A program made the translations under genes and the position numbers. Shown here piece after piece: positions 12,530-24,616 of a DNA stretch of 64,000 bases. The stretch lies in contig VXIS01000257.1 in NCBI GenBank assembly GCA_008704415.1, positions 1-64,000 of the forward strand. Reading direction: 5' to 3'. The notes under the pieces are model-generated. The model was given only the letters and a program-made list of their open reading frames with translations. It had not been told where the DNA came from and did not search any database. Every line of letters begins with the position of its first letter. Position 1 is the stretch's first letter. The DNA is from Sphaerosporella brunnea (Eukaryota > Ascomycota > Pezizomycetes > Pezizales > Pyronemataceae).

Positions 12530-13915
12530 ATGTCGGATGGTACCAAGCTCTCCGATACACAGACTCCCACTGACTCGGGCGAGGGAAGCATTGAGCAGGA
12601 CTTAAAACTCATGCTATCAGCATTAGCATTTGAGAGAGGAAGCCACTTGGAAGGAGGCGCTTCTGAACAAAGCCTCTTTAAAGGAATAATCGACTTCCCT
12701 GAAGGAAACACCACCGCGCAATACGACCGCGAAGATCCAAACTCTGACCCATATGGAATGTATGTATTTTTCGGTTTTGATTCCAGCGTTCGATTCAACG
12801 TACTTACAGAAACTCCAATCAAGTCAACGCATGTTTTCGCGATCAGTGGAAATATGCCTCGTGATGGACACAGAGAAGATGGGCTTCCTGAAACAGCAAC
12901 CAAACGAACCGCAAACCGAACCGCAAACCGCGTCCAGCCTAGGTCAATCCGTCTACCAGCTTCAGATAGTCCATGCGAAACGGTCATCGAAAGGCACGCT
13001 AGTGCGCGTGCGCTTCCCAGGAACCGCGATTTTTATCGGAAAAGGCCTCTTCTTAACATCTGCACACAACCTACGGAGGTTCTCTGGTTGGGAGCCAAAG
13101 AAGAGGGTATGTCTTTATCCCACAGGCCTTGTCTCTATCGCGAAGTAAGGCTAAAATTTGCAGGAACTTTCTGTTATCGACGTGAGCAATGTAAAACACC
13201 AAGTTGAACCAGCCGGGTTCATGGACCAAAAGCTCGCTGAAAATGAATTCATACCAGAGGGCCACAGCATACAGGCGACAATGGACATCGCTCTTTTGAG
13301 GGTGTGCGGGAGGCAAGTTCCACCCGTCGATTCGAGAGCCGCCAACCCTTGCATAATAACATCCGGTCGCGATCGTAAATGGGACGATAAACTGGAGTTA
13401 CAATTCTGTGGAGTCAATTCGAAGGAAGGTATAACTAAGAAAATGAAAGACCGATATCCCGTCATCTCTCAACATGATCTCCAGAAAGCCCTCGATGACC
13501 TCCAGCCGGGCAAGGTGTCGACAGCTAAAGGCAACGGCTCTTTTGCTGTTATGGATAGTTCTGGGAAGCTGGAAAACAGTTCAGATTCAGAGGCTGATTT
13601 CATTACTTACAACATAAGCACCACAGGTGGAGCATCTGGATCAGCGATTGCCACCGACTCTCCTGAGCCAAAATTGCTGGGTGAGTGAACTCGCGGGACC
13701 AGTATATGCGATTAGGATGTGCGCGTTAACGAAGGCTGTTTCCAGGGATTCATCGTGGATTCGATCCGGAAGTAAAGGAGCCTACCCACAACTATGCCGT
13801 CAACCTGAATACACCGCGATTCCGTGAATTTTTCACGCGTTGCACGTCGGAAATGGTGGAAAAGGATCCCGAAGAGTTCTCAGACTGGGAGTGGATGAAA
13901 ATGCGTGCCGAGTGA
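12530..13915 (+). CDS. Intracellular trypsin-fold serine protease-like protein, array copy 1
   Basis: Exons 12530-12759, 12824-13106, 13164-13680 and 13746-13915 give about 399 residues. A low-complexity, acidic N-terminus (MSDGTKLSDTQ...) precedes a chymotrypsin/V8-like fold. His158 lies in GLFLTSAHNL, Asp212 in MDIALLRV and Ser329 in GGASGSAI; a GIHRGF stretch follows the serine, as in S1-type peptidases. No signal peptide or membrane segment is seen, so it should be cytosolic or nuclear. The last two introns (GTATGT...TTTGCAG and GTGAGT...TTTCCAG) are shared by all four copies. Intron 1 (12760-12823) is needed to bring the N-terminus into frame and ends in AAG; a frameshift is the alternative. 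Downstream sits a MITE with a LINE inside it. Substrate and role unknown. Confidence 0.78.
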
Positions 13916-14404
13916 GCACCGTTGGGCCTGATGATGATTTTCTGAAGTTCTTTTTGACTGTGAAGGTTCATTTGAAGCTGGTGGACATATTTTTTTTTTT
14001 TTCTCTCCGTTTTCAGTGTTTTATTTTGACTTGGTACTCGTTTCTATTGCGGTGGAGGTTCGATGCAGATTAGGGAGGTTTTGCGACTTCCTTAAATCTA
14101 CCTTCCTTGCTGTTTCCAGAGCAACGGCAGGGATTATCAACCCACTATGCAGATTTTCGTATAGCGCACAGTGGCATTGAAGAATATCTTGGCAGAGACA
14201 TTAGCTGATGCCCTTTGTTTTTTTGTTTTAATCATCCTGTATTCGGCCGCTTGCGGCCATGACATGGGACTATGTACATAAATCTACCCTTGGACCTCAT
14301 GTGTCCACAGACGGGCGTGATTCACTAAACATACCAAGGAAAGCCGTGTTCAAGGTGTGACAAAGGAAAGACAGAAGGAAAAATAAAGGGAAGAACAGGC
14401 GGGG

Positions 14405-16014
14405 TCATTCTTGTGGCTTCTCTGGCCACTTTCCTACATGCGTGCTCGACAGGAAGCCCAACAGGGCTTCCGTGCACCTAGCGTCTGCCAGGACCCTGGC
14501 CACCGGAGTGGAGGACCTCTTCCAGCCCTCCTTGCCGCCTACTTTCGTTGCCAGCCCTATGGCCTTCCATAGGGCTTCCTGCTCTTTCTTCCATCTTGCG
14601 CACCTCTTCAGAAGATGCTCCCTCGTCTGCTTGGGGGCCTTGCGGCACCACCAGCACTTGTCGTCCGTCCTGCGGCCGGTCCACATCAGATATGGAGCGG
14701 TGGGTGCTTTGTTGAGCCGGAGTTGGAAATACCGAGACGCCAGTGCTTTAGGAGCCTTGGCCGCAGTCTTGTCCCATTTAGCTTTACGCTTATAGTATGC
14801 TTTGGCTTTGATCTGGCGGCTCAGCCAGGCATTTCGGTCTTTCGTCCTGGCGTCGGTGACCAGGCGGCCAATGTGCGCCAGTAAGGTGACCTCGATTGTG
14901 TGCGGCCTATCCAGTCGGTCTCTTGCAGCGGCTTTGGCGATTTGGTCGGCCACTTCGTTGCCTGGGATGCCTTTGTGCCCGGGCACCCATCTGTATTCGG
15001 TGTTCCAGCCGAGCAGGCGTAGCTCATTTTCACCTTGGCGGATTCGTGGCAGCATCCATTGACCTGCTCCCAGGTCACCACGCCTCAGGCGTTTGAGTGC
15101 CGTTTGAGCGTCCACAAAGATGTAGACGGTCCCAGACAGGTTCGGCGGGTCTTCTTGTCGAAGGCGTGAGCTGACGTGGGTGCTTCTCGATGCCAGTTCT
15201 AGTCCAGCCGCGATGCCGAACAGCTCTGCGTCATAGGCTTCCTTGTTATTGCCAATGTAGCCACTGCTTCGGCACCACTCATCGACAGTCATGCTGGTCC
15301 ATGCGACTGCGCCAAAGGCACAGTGGCCGTCTTCCAAGCGTGATCCGTCCGTGTACACTGCCATGTGGTTTTTTGTGGGCTGTTCCAGTGACGAGGCCGT
15401 CAGCGCCGCAGTGTTTTCGTCTTCATCAATGGCGACATGGCCGGTGGGGTGCTGGAGATTCGGTCGAGTCGGTTCTATGCTTGTGGGGTGTCCAGGTATG
15501 GTTACGGCCAATCTGCCCATGATGTTGGGTGGCTGAGTTTCTGGGGCACTCCCACCAAAGGCGTTGCTTGCTATAAAGCGGAGCAGGTCGTTGGTAGAAT
15601 TGACTTCTGGCTGTCGGTTTCGGTTTAGGTCAGTTGCGGCGTTCCGTAGCCGGTTGCCGGCTGACTTGTTGTCTGGAGTCGCCGCCAGGCGGGCTGCAAG
15701 GCGCCTGCGTCTGTGGCGGAGGACAGTTTCGGCGTCTGTCAGACCGGCTTCGCAGATGAGGGGTCCAATAGCCGATGTCGGTAGGGCACCCAGTACTGAT
15801 CTGGCCTGCCTGTTGAACAGCTTCTGTATATCTGCAGTTCGTTCCTTTTGGCCATCAAACCATAGTTCGGTTCCGTATAGGGCGACAGCTTGCACCGCTG
15901 CGATCTGGATCCGTCGTACGTTCTCGGTGCACAAACCCAGCCGGCCCGTTAGTGACCGGATCCTGGCCTCCGCGGATCTTGCCTTGCCCATTCTGACGTT
16001 ATGATGATTTGGAG
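14405..16014 (-). pseudogene. LINE ORF2 C-terminal part: RNase H and zinc knuckle
   Basis: Continues the LINE protein after the frameshift near 16015. The thumb/connection region (TGRLGLCTENVRRIQ, ALYGTELWFDG) is followed by RNase H with the acidic residues in YTDGSRLEDG, DAELFGIAAGLELA and FVDAQTALKRL, then WVPGHKGIPGNEVADQIAKA. Near the end, CWWCRKAPKQTREHLLKRC fits the CX2C...HX4C knuckle of fungal I/Tad elements. The stop is at 14405, followed by the 3' UTR. No further lesions were seen, so this copy may be fairly young. Confidence 0.88.
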
Positions 16015-18009
16015 GGTCAGTTTGGAATCCAAGAAGACTCCAAGCCATCGTGTTGCATGCTTGTTATAGGGAACTTGTATGCCAGCCACAGAGACCTTCA
16101 TGTCGGGAAGCCTCCGCTTCCGCGTTAGCAGGATTGCTTCGGTCTTGGCCACATCAAAGGCCACTGCGTTGGCGTCTGCCCACTTGAGGCTGGCGGTCGC
16201 GCAGCGGTTAAGCATGTTTGTAACGTCTGCTACTGTGTCTCCGGTAGCAACCCATGCAATATCGTCTGCGTATGAGAGCGTGAAAGTGCCCTGGACGGCT
16301 TTCTCCACCTCAGGGAAGAGGCCTGAGAGGTATATCGTGAAAAGGATGGGCGAGATTGGGGATCCTTGTGGTAGCCCTGTCTTGATGTTGATCGTCTCGC
16401 TGAGTTGTCCTTCAACCTTCATCTGGACACGCCTATTTTCCATGAAGGAGGCAGTCCATTTGATCAGGCTATGTGGCGCTCCTAGCTTGATGAGTCTGCG
16501 TATAAGCACGGCTTTAGATACATGGTCGAAGGCTCCTTTGACATCCATCAGTAGTGCGCCAACCATGCGTTTCTCCTGCCAAGCCTCTTGTGCGTGATCC
16601 ATCAGAATTGCGACCGCATCCACGGCTGCTCTGCCTCGTCTGCTGCCAAATTGGCCATCATGCAGCCAGCCTCTTGACTCTGCGGCTTGAGCCAATCTGC
16701 CTGTGGCTACTCGCTCGATTACCTTGCCCAGGCAGCAAAGTAGGGAGATGACACGGTGAGCTCGGGCTTTGGAGTAATCATCTTTGCCAGGTTTGGGTAT
16801 GACAACGCCGATGGCCTGGCGCCATGGCAGTGGCTGGTGACCTTGCCAGATGCACGCGCGTACAAGCCCTGTGATCCTGTTGGGGTCCCACTTGTAAGCT
16901 AGCCTGACAGCAGGAGGGCCCAGCTTGTCTGGGCCAGCAGCCGAGCGGGAGGCTTGCGCAAAGCATGCCTGCTCGACCTCTTCGTCTGAAACATACGTGT
17001 CGTTGTTCAGTCCGTCAAGCTCTTGAGGGGACCAGTTGTCGGATGGAGGCTCGGGGAAGGCTTGACGTGCCATCATGTCGCTCTTCTCCTTCGTGGTGCT
17101 GGCCATCCTGCCGTCCTGACCGGTGAGCGCACCCCCTTCAGTCATTGTGGGAGTGTTGTTAGTGTATCTCAGGGCCTTCCATGTGTCTTCTGGGCCGGCG
17201 TGTTGTAGAAAGGTCGTCCAGTGTGCCCGTTTAGCTTTCCTGATAGCGCTCCTGAGAGCCCTGCGTGCATTTTTCACAGCCTGATGAGTGGTCCCTTGAC
17301 GTCTGCGAAAGAATCGTTTGACCGCATTGAGTACACGGCGTAGTTCGTCGATGTCTGCGTTCCACCAGCGCTTAGAGCGTGCACATATACGTAGCGGTTT
17401 GGCGTGCATCTGGAGGGTTTGGGTGATGGCCGCTGAAATCCAGGTAGCCTCCTGGTCAAGAGCTGTTATTGGGGCATCGAGCTGTACCACCGGCCTGTTT
17501 GCAGCCAGTTCTCTCCACGTGTCCTCGGCGTCTTTTAGCTGTTTTTCCGTCATGCCGTTGATGTCCCAGCCAGTAACTTCTGTGTTGGTTTGGTTGGAGC
17601 AGTTGGGCTTATCCTCAAGGCATGACCACATTATTAGCTGGTGGTCAGAGCCCGTCTCGAGCTCAGGCTGGTCTATAGTCCAGTTGCTGACAATCACGTT
17701 CTTTGACAGTGTGAGGTCTAAAATGGCTGGCTGTGCTCCACGGTCGCACGTGGGGGTGTCGTCGTTCCAGACGGTCAGCTCATGGTGGTCAATGAGTGTC
17801 TCAAGCCAAGCGCTATTGCGGTTGGTTTGGCAGGTTGGGTCCCAGCGTACGCTATGTGCGTTGAAGTCGCCTGCTAGGATGACCTTATCTGAGTCCATAA
17901 TGGCGGCCCAATTTTCGGTGCGACTGGGCCTTTGGCTAGTGAAGGCATTGTTGACGACGTTGATTTTGAACTGATCGTAAACGTTGATAATGCGGCATTT
18001 TGCGCAACC
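16015..18009 (-). pseudogene. LINE ORF2 N-terminal part: endonuclease and reverse transcriptase
   Basis: Open from the element's left truncation (18009). Endonuclease residues include CRIINVYDQF, then ILAGDFNAHS (catalytic-site Asp-Phe-Asn) and GSDHQLIMW. Reverse transcriptase follows with GAFDHVSKAVL, GLPQGSPISPILF and the catalytic YADDIAW box. The frame is lost near 16015, just after RWLGVFLDSKLTL. From there the matching sequence continues in another frame, so one single-base indel separates reverse transcriptase from RNase H. A Met at 17898 is internal to the domain and is not a real start. Confidence 0.9.
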
Positions 18010-18603
18010 TTAGCTGATGCCCTAAGAAGGCTTCTTACGGTAGAACCTTTCTTAGGGTCCTTTGTTTACACTTCCTTAACTTTGTTGACCCCAAAAAAGG
18101 TAAGGAAGTCGCAGAACCTCTTTTTTGCGAGTGGTCACCCAAGCACTTTCCTTGCTACAGGCCACGCGCTAAAATAGCAAGAAAGGTAGATTCAAGGAAG
18201 TCGCAAAACCTCCCTATTATGGTCGAGTTATGTACTTGCTTTGCTGGCTTTACGACACCTCAAAAAACTAAAAACAAAAGTCGAAACTCTAAAACGAGTG
18301 TCGAATCGGCTAAGCGCCAGCAGCCTGAAGATGCCTAGGCCTCTGCTCTGCGAGACACGGTGAGTGATTGAGCTTTATTCAGCCCAGCCCTGGTACAGGA
18401 CAAAATTTTCAAGCCAATGGCCAACGAGGACAACCTGCAAATACATACTTAACGATCTCAGTTACCAAATTCTCCCTCTGGCCTCGACCAAATGGTAGAA
18501 TGCCTCTATGGGCATGCGTTAAACAAGGAAAACGTGTAACCATGATTTGTGTTAAACATGGAGTTAAACAGAGCCAGTTTATTTTGTTATTTTCTACGCA
18601 TGT

Positions 18604-19065
18604 ACAGGCTTGAATCACGTGACCCGTGTTTAGATTAGAGCTTGGTGGAAAAGGGGGTATTTTTCAACTGGACCAGAAATCCTCGCTCTATGAGGTCATA
18701 CTAGCTAGAGACGTCGGTCGCTCAACGCCAGCCTTTGCGCCACCCACCTACAAAACGTGTGCCTGCTAGCATGATGAATATCGACCTGCAACTTGAAGAT
18801 ATTTTGTTTCGTTCGCTCGCTCTGAGTTTTTTTCCATTGTTCAAATTATAGCTGAAGTTCAAGTTTGTTTTCGCAGAGGAATTGCCAGTGAAGATGCGAG
18901 CTTCAAGTTGTGTTGTGGGGAGGGTTCCTCACCGGAAATCACTCAGGCTTGGTAGTATTATGGACAGAACGGTCGTGAGGATCGGCAGATCCGGACTTCT
19001 GAGCCACGTAAAGCTCCCTGCCACCCCACCAAATTTTTCAATCCACCACTTTTTTTCTACGGCAC
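18604..19065 (-). mobile_element. Truncated relative of the TIR element at 23949-24616
   Basis: In unit 2 the sequence reads straight through TTCTACGCATGCACTTAATCATC. In unit 1 about 450 bp are present between TTCTACGCATGTAC and CACTTGATCATC. The right part (about 18960-19065: AGAACGGTCG, CGGCAGATCC, CTGAGCCAC, CACCCCACCAA, TTTTTCAATCCACCAC) matches, in reverse orientation, the sequence on both sides of the nested MITE at 24107-24496. It is therefore a copy that never received that MITE. Ends are not sharply defined. Confidence 0.6.
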
Positions 19066-20269
19066 TTGATCATCAAATAGGTAGCATGTATTTCAATGAA
19101 AGGTGTGGGAGTTATGGGTCTCGAGAAGCACCGTAGGCGTTAACGGCGACGTAGGATAGAGCAACGCGAGGATTGTTTAAAGATTGATGGACTAATTATT
19201 TAAGTTTACACGGTACGGTACGAGCATAGGTACCTTAAACTGAGTCGCTCCCACAAAGGTGATGACGACCTTATTTGTTTAAACTGGCGCCAACTCACCG
19301 ACAACCTTAACTGGATATTAATCATGTTGATTGTCTGCATGCAACCTCTAAAGATTATGGCAGACCCACTACCGTCCCCGCCCATATCCTGTCCGCCGCC
19401 TTATTGGTGTGATCTCATGCGTCAACCGCGGCAACCCTGAATACCAATCGCACTGAAACAAAGAGCATTCTCGGTCTCTTAATGGAACTAGTTTTGAGGG
19501 CAGCAACGTCGTTAATGGGGCCTGCATGCATCTCGCAGCAAATCGAATTGCCAGCTGCAGGTGCCGATCCCAGGTGTGTTCTGAGAAGTTAACTCTGCAA
19601 CCACAAGTTTGCGATATACCTATCTGAGCTCCTCGTGGCCGGCATTTAGAACCAAAAAATGCAGCTGCAGTAAGTGTCTGAGACTTACCCGAAGGGGAAA
19701 TAATTGAGCTCAATTGAGGGTCAAATCACCAGATCGAGAAAGTCTCACGAGATCTTGCCCACACGCATTTTTTTTGGTTCTAAACACCGTTCACGAGTAT
19801 GTAGTCTACTGGGGTATGGATGTTCCAATCGGAAATGGATAATGCAGATATGCAGATTCCACCGTATTGGCATTTATACCCTCCTTAATTGTGCTCACTA
19901 TATACTGACCTCCAGACCTCACCCCGCTCTATTGTACCCCGCATACTAAAACCTGCATGCAGTTCGCATATTAGGGGTACCTACCAACAGTAGAGTAAGC
20001 GCTCACATGAAACCCCGTCAGTTGCGCTAGCTGCAGACGTGCGGTGCCACACAAATTCGGACGTATTGTTGAGTTATTGCAAGTGGCTTATTCTTTCTAT
20101 CTAAGTATGTTCTCTATAAATTTGTGTCATTCCTTCAGCTGCTTCTTGCGTTGGCCCAAGATATCCGATATCCTCCTACCCAGGCCACACCTTTGAGATC
20201 TTGAACCTGACGCCGCGTTCTCACCAGAACTATCATCCTTTTTACCTTTATCTACTGTGTTTCTATCGG

Positions 20270-20308
20270 CATCTTTGCAACTTCACCTCTCTCTCGCTTT
20301 TTCCCACC
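20270..20308 (+). promoter_or_regulatory. Conserved pyrimidine-rich leader before the start codon (array promoter)
   Basis: The sequence ATCTTTGCAACTTCACCTCTC...CGCTTTTTTCCACC precedes the ATG in all four array copies (ending at 12529, 20308, 24824 and 27502) with only a few differences. Pyrimidine tracts just upstream of the start are common core-promoter or leader features in filamentous fungi. Conservation in all copies supports the chosen ATG codons and suggests shared expression. No TATA box is obvious. Confidence 0.55.
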
Positions 20309-21610
20309 ATGTCGGATAACAAATGCAGCACCGGTACCGATCTCTCCGAGACACAGAAGCCCGCTTCCTCGCCGGAGGACGAGCAAAGCACTGAGCTCGA
20401 CCCAAAGTCGCGTACCGGTACCCCGGACCAGCCTCCGCACCAACAGGTTGATATTCTCGCGCCAGGAAGCCACCTGATCGAAAGCGACGAGCGTATGCCT
20501 GTAATCAGTCCAGAGGAGGTACAGGCACTGACATCAAAGCCACGCCCGTTTTGGGAATTCGGGGACCCATACATCGGCCTCCTGACGAAGCGCGAGAATG
20601 GCAAGCTCACCCTGATAAAACAAATGAACCAACTGCCAAGCGACAATCGAGGTCAATTCGTCTACAAGCTTAAGATAGCCCAGGTGCATCGGCCGAAGAA
20701 CCAGGCGCCGAAGCAGCAATCCTATAACGGAACTGCGATCTATATCGGAAGAGGCCTCTTCTTAACGGCTGCACACAACCTAGGGCTGGACGGCCCTGGT
20801 TGGGAGCCAAAGGTATGTCTTTATCCCAAAGGCCTTGTCTCTATAGCGAAGCAAGGCTGAAAGTTGCAGGGACTCTATGTTGTTCACGAAAATGGCAAAG
20901 AAAAATACCAACTTGAACCAGCCGGGTTCATGGACCCAGAAATCACCCCTCTGAATGGGTTCATACCAAACAGCTACGAACTACAGGCGGGAATGGATAT
21001 CGCTCTTCTGAAGATACGCGAAGGGGATCCGCCCGACTCATCGAGAGCCGCCAACCCTTACATAATACCCGATGACGATAGCGTATGGAGCGGTGCGCCG
21101 AATTTACGATTCTGGGGAGTCAATAGGAGAGGATTCATACCTAAGCCTCACCTACACCTATATCCCGGCACCACTAAGGAGCAGCACCGGGAAGCCTTCG
21201 ATGGCCTCCAGTTGGACAGGGTATCGACATATGGAGGCAACGGCTCTTTTGCTGTTATGGATAGTTCTGGGAAGCTGAAAAACAGTTCAGATTCAAAAGC
21301 TGATTTCATTACTTACGACATAAGCACCTCGGCTGGAGCATCTGGATCAGCGATTACCACCGACTCTCTTGATCAGCCAAAACTGTTGGGTGAGTGAACT
21401 CGCGGGACCAGTATGCGATTAGGATGTGCGCGTTAACGAAGGCTGTTTCCAGGGATTCATCGTGGATTCACAGATTCAAACGTCAACCGTGCCGTCAACC
21501 TGAATACACCGCGATTCAGTGAATTTTTCACGCGTTGCACGTCGGAAATGGTGGAAAAGGATCCCGAAGAGTTCTCAGACTGGGAGTGGATGAAAATGCG
21601 TGCCAAGTGA
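20309..21610 (+). CDS. Intracellular trypsin-fold serine protease-like protein, array copy 2
   Basis: Exons 20309-20812, 20870-21389 and 21453-21610 give 393 residues with perfect phase agreement. A Pro/Ser/Thr-rich N-terminus of about 70 residues (MSDNKCSTGTDLSETQ...) is followed by the protease-like domain. His156 lies in GLFLTAAHNL, Asp211 in GMDIALLKI and Ser326 in GASGSAITT, with GIHRGF after the serine. The C-terminal 50 residues (AVNLNTPRFSEFFTRC...EWMKMRAK) are shared with copies 1 and 4. Unlike copies 1 and 3 there is no N-terminal intron; the linker reads through as VISPEEVQALTS. No signal peptide. The model is intact and is the best reference for the family. Function unknown beyond the fold. 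Confidence 0.85.
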
Positions 21611-23948
21611 GCACCGTTGGGCAGTGTTGTGTGTCCTGATGATATTCTTTCTGAGGTTTTGACTGCGACGGTTCATTGGATGCTGGTGGACATTTTTTTG
21701 TTTTTCTCTCTATTTCTAGTGTTTTATTTTTACTTGGTACTCGTTTCTATTGCGGCGGTGGTTCGGTGCAGATGATGGTCGAGTTCAAGCACTTATGTAC
21801 TTGCTGGCTCAACTGCTGTCTGTTACTTAGCACTGAAAAAAAATATATGGAATTCTGACGGCGTTTACAACGTGCTTTGTGGCTTTACGACACCTCAAAA
21901 AATAAATGAGTGTCCAAGCGGCTAAGAGCCACTGGTGCAGAACATTTTCAAGCCAATGGCCAACGAGGACCACCTGCAAATACATACTTCACGATCTCAG
22001 TTTCCAAATTCTCCCTCAACCCTCGACCGAATCGTAGACCGCCTCTGTGGGACATGCGTCAAACAGGCAAAACATTCAACCACGATTTGTGTTAAGCATG
22101 CAGTTAAACAGAAAATACGTCTATGCCGGGCAGCAAGTAAAATCAGCCAGTTTATTTTGTTTGTTTTCTACGCATGCACTTAATCATCAAACAAGTAGCA
22201 TTCAATTTCGTGTATGAGGCCTCAAGAAGCACCGTAGGCGTTAGACACAGCAACGCGAGGATTGTTTAATTTCAATTCACACAGCACGGTCCGAGTTGAG
22301 TCGCCTACACAGAGGCGATGATGGCCTTATTTGTTTGAGCTGGCCCCGGCTCACCGACAACCTTAACCGGTATGAGATGTGTTTAACTTTGACCATATAG
22401 TTTAACCCAATCATTTAACTTGGCCCTACCATATTATCCAGGCAATAACGCAATTGCACAGACGCCGAAGAATACTGATACCGTTCAGCGGGCAGTGAGG
22501 CTGTGTGAGAGGCGGTCGGAAGCGACGTGCTTGGACAGTGCTCGGCCAGTGGTGGTCAGTAAAACGTTAAACAGAGCGGGGAGATGGAGACCGCGGCGAC
22601 AGACTGAGCGCTCGCTCTTCCCCGTCTCCACCTTGTCTCCGGCGTCTTCGTCGCATTGACGTCTTTTTGGCTTTTCACGTCGCGTCTTCGCACTCCAGCT
22701 TCGCATCGAAACACTTCCCATCCAGCTTCACTGCCCGCTGAACGGTACGTGTCAGAGTTTTTGATAGCTTAGCATCACCCCACCACTTCGCATAGCTTAA
22801 GATCGAGTCTATAGTATGTGTATATTTACTTTGGTACATACTCTACTCCAAATATGGGCATCTGATCTCAGAAGATCACAGGTGACACAACAGAATGCCA
22901 ACTTGACTTTTGGGCGGGGTTCGTTGAAGTCCGGAAATTCCCGCCTGCACATACAGAAGGCTCTCCTCTTTTCCTTCCTTTTATCCCCTTCCCAGCTGAA
23001 GGGCTTCTTTTAACGGAGGCTGCAACGTTGCCAGGTCATGTTAGTGGGAGCGATGTCGGGCAGGCGCCTCGTGAAATGGGCTCGGACTCGGAGCGGGCAT
23101 TCGACTCTTAGCGGCATTCCCGGTCTGCGTGTTTGATAGCTGCCCCGTTCCTGACAAAATTTACGGGTTGCCTTTTTAGGCAATATTCAGGTTACGGCCT
23201 GCAAAGACAATCGGCAAGTGTTGTCAGAGCGGGGCAGGTTGCCGCTAATCATGTTTATTGTCTGCTCTGAAGATTATGGCACTACCATCCCCGCCCATAT
23301 CCTGCCCGCCGCCTTATTGGTGTGATCTCATGCGTCAACTGCGGCAACTCTGAATACTGAAACAACGAACGGGTCTTGACGGCAGCAACGTCGTTAATGG
23401 GGCCTGCATGTAGTTCGCAGCAAATCATATGCAAGGAATTTCCAGCTGCAGATTATGTTCAGCTGTAGATGATTTCCAGATGCAGGTGCCGATCCCCGGT
23501 GTGTTCTGAGAAGTTAATTCTGCAACCATAAGTTTGCGATGCACTTATCTGAGCTACTCGTGGCCGGCATTTAGAACCAAAAAATGCAGCTGCAGCAAGT
23601 GTCTGAGACTTACTCGAAGGGGAACTCATTGAGCTCAATACGGGGTGAGGTCTGGAGGTCAGTATAGTGAACACAATTAAGGGGGGTATAAATGCTACTG
23701 CGGTGGAATCTGTGTGTTTTCTGTCTATTATAGGCCGATAGCGCTGATCGTATTTTTCCTTCCAGATCCACTTCCGATTGGAACGTCCATACCCGAGTAC
23801 TCTATTGTACCCCGCATACTAAACCCCGCATTTAGCTGCCTACCCAGAAACGACCAAAAGTAGATTAAGCGCTCACATGAAACACCGCCAGTTGCGCCAG
23901 CTGCAGACGTGCGGTGGCAAACGTATTGTTGAGTTATTGCAAGTTCTA

Positions 23949-24616
23949 CTCGTGCCAAAGTGGTGGTTACCACCACCAATTGTCCCTCGCAAGCTCGCGA
24001 CCAGGAGCACTCACAAGCGAACACGACGCTCTACATGCCGTCTGTTTGACGATCAGCGTAGAAAAGTGGTGGATTGAAAAAGTTGGTGGGGTGACAGGGT
24101 GCATTAGTGGCGTTCACACCGCCGAATCTGAGCCTGATTCGAGGTCAAATCGACGAAACAGATCCGGATCTATTTCTCTGATTCGACGAACCATGTTTCG
24201 CCTCCGGAGTTGAAACAAGGCGATCCAGAGGTCGAATCTGAGCTCGAAACAGCGGCTGGCAATTTTTTTTTTTTTTTTTTTTTTTCTTCCCCCAGTGCCC
24301 GCAATACCACAACCTCGCGCGCGCCGCGATACCACGCCCTTCACCCGCTTGGCAGGTAGTCGATTCGGGACGTGTTTTCATTTTTGTTTCGTCAGTTGGC
24401 TGGTGGGGAATTCACATCGATTCGCCTAGATTCAACGTATTTCGCCTTGTTTCGGCTCGGTGAGATTCGGCTCAGATTCGGCGGTGTGAACGCCACTATT
24501 AGAGTATGTGGCTCAGGATCTGCCGTTCCTCACAACCCTTGCGACCGTTCTAGAGTAATGGTTGCGAGCCTGCGGGCGACCGGGGGTGGTGGTGCCAATC
24601 ACCACCTTGGCACGAG
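23949..24616. mobile_element. TA-flanked TIR element in the promoter of copy 3
   Basis: Imperfect inverted repeats begin CTCGTGCCAAAGTGGTGG on the left and CTCGTGCCAAGGTGGTG on the right, with TA outside both ends (23947-23948 and 24617-24618). In unit 2 the corresponding promoter reads GTTATTGCAAGT...CTAAGTATGTTCTC without interruption. The insertion therefore separates the upstream half of the copy 3 promoter from the last 200 bp before the gene. It contains the nested element 24107-24496; without it about 276 bp remain, with no coding capacity. Confidence 0.8.
24107..24496. mobile_element. 390-bp MITE nested in the TIR element
   Basis: A 28-bp perfect inverted repeat (GTGGCGTTCACACCGCCGAA..., 24107-24134 and 24469-24496) is flanked by TA at 24105-24106 and 24497-24498. 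The interior is rich in GATTCG/CGAATC half-palindromes and contains a run of 23 T near 24265-24287. There is no coding capacity. The related fragment at 18960-19065 lacks this insertion and serves as an empty site. Confidence 0.87.

Larger units (their letters stand above)
14215..18009 (-). mobile_element. 5'-truncated Tad/I-type LINE retrotransposon
   Basis: A 3795-bp insertion bounded by a perfect 14-bp target duplication TTAGCTGATGCCCT (14201-14214 and 18010-18023). On the minus strand it carries, in order, most of an apurinic-type endonuclease, reverse transcriptase, RNase H and a CCHC-like knuckle, then a 190-bp 3' UTR and an A-rich tail at 14215-14240. The open frame runs straight into the duplication at 18009, so the 5' end of the endonuclease and any first ORF were lost at insertion. 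It lies inside the 337-bp MITE. Confidence 0.93.
14071..18216. mobile_element. MITE (about 337 bp) split by a LINE
   Basis: 45-bp inverted repeats beginning TAGGGAGGTTTTGCGACTTC (14071-14115 and 18172-18216, three mismatches) enclose the region. The uninterrupted paralogs behind copies 3 and 4 read GATGCAGATTAT(G/A)GTTCGAG or similar at this exact place, so the insertion point is fixed between GCAGAT and TATGG. The flanks fit a duplication of 1-3 bp (T or TTA). With the LINE and one copy of its target duplication removed, the element is about 337 bp and has no coding capacity. Confidence 0.85.

Noticed and set aside
14442..17974. Several plus-strand open frames across the LINE
   Set aside because: They are antisense to endonuclease, reverse transcriptase and RNase H and have no motifs.
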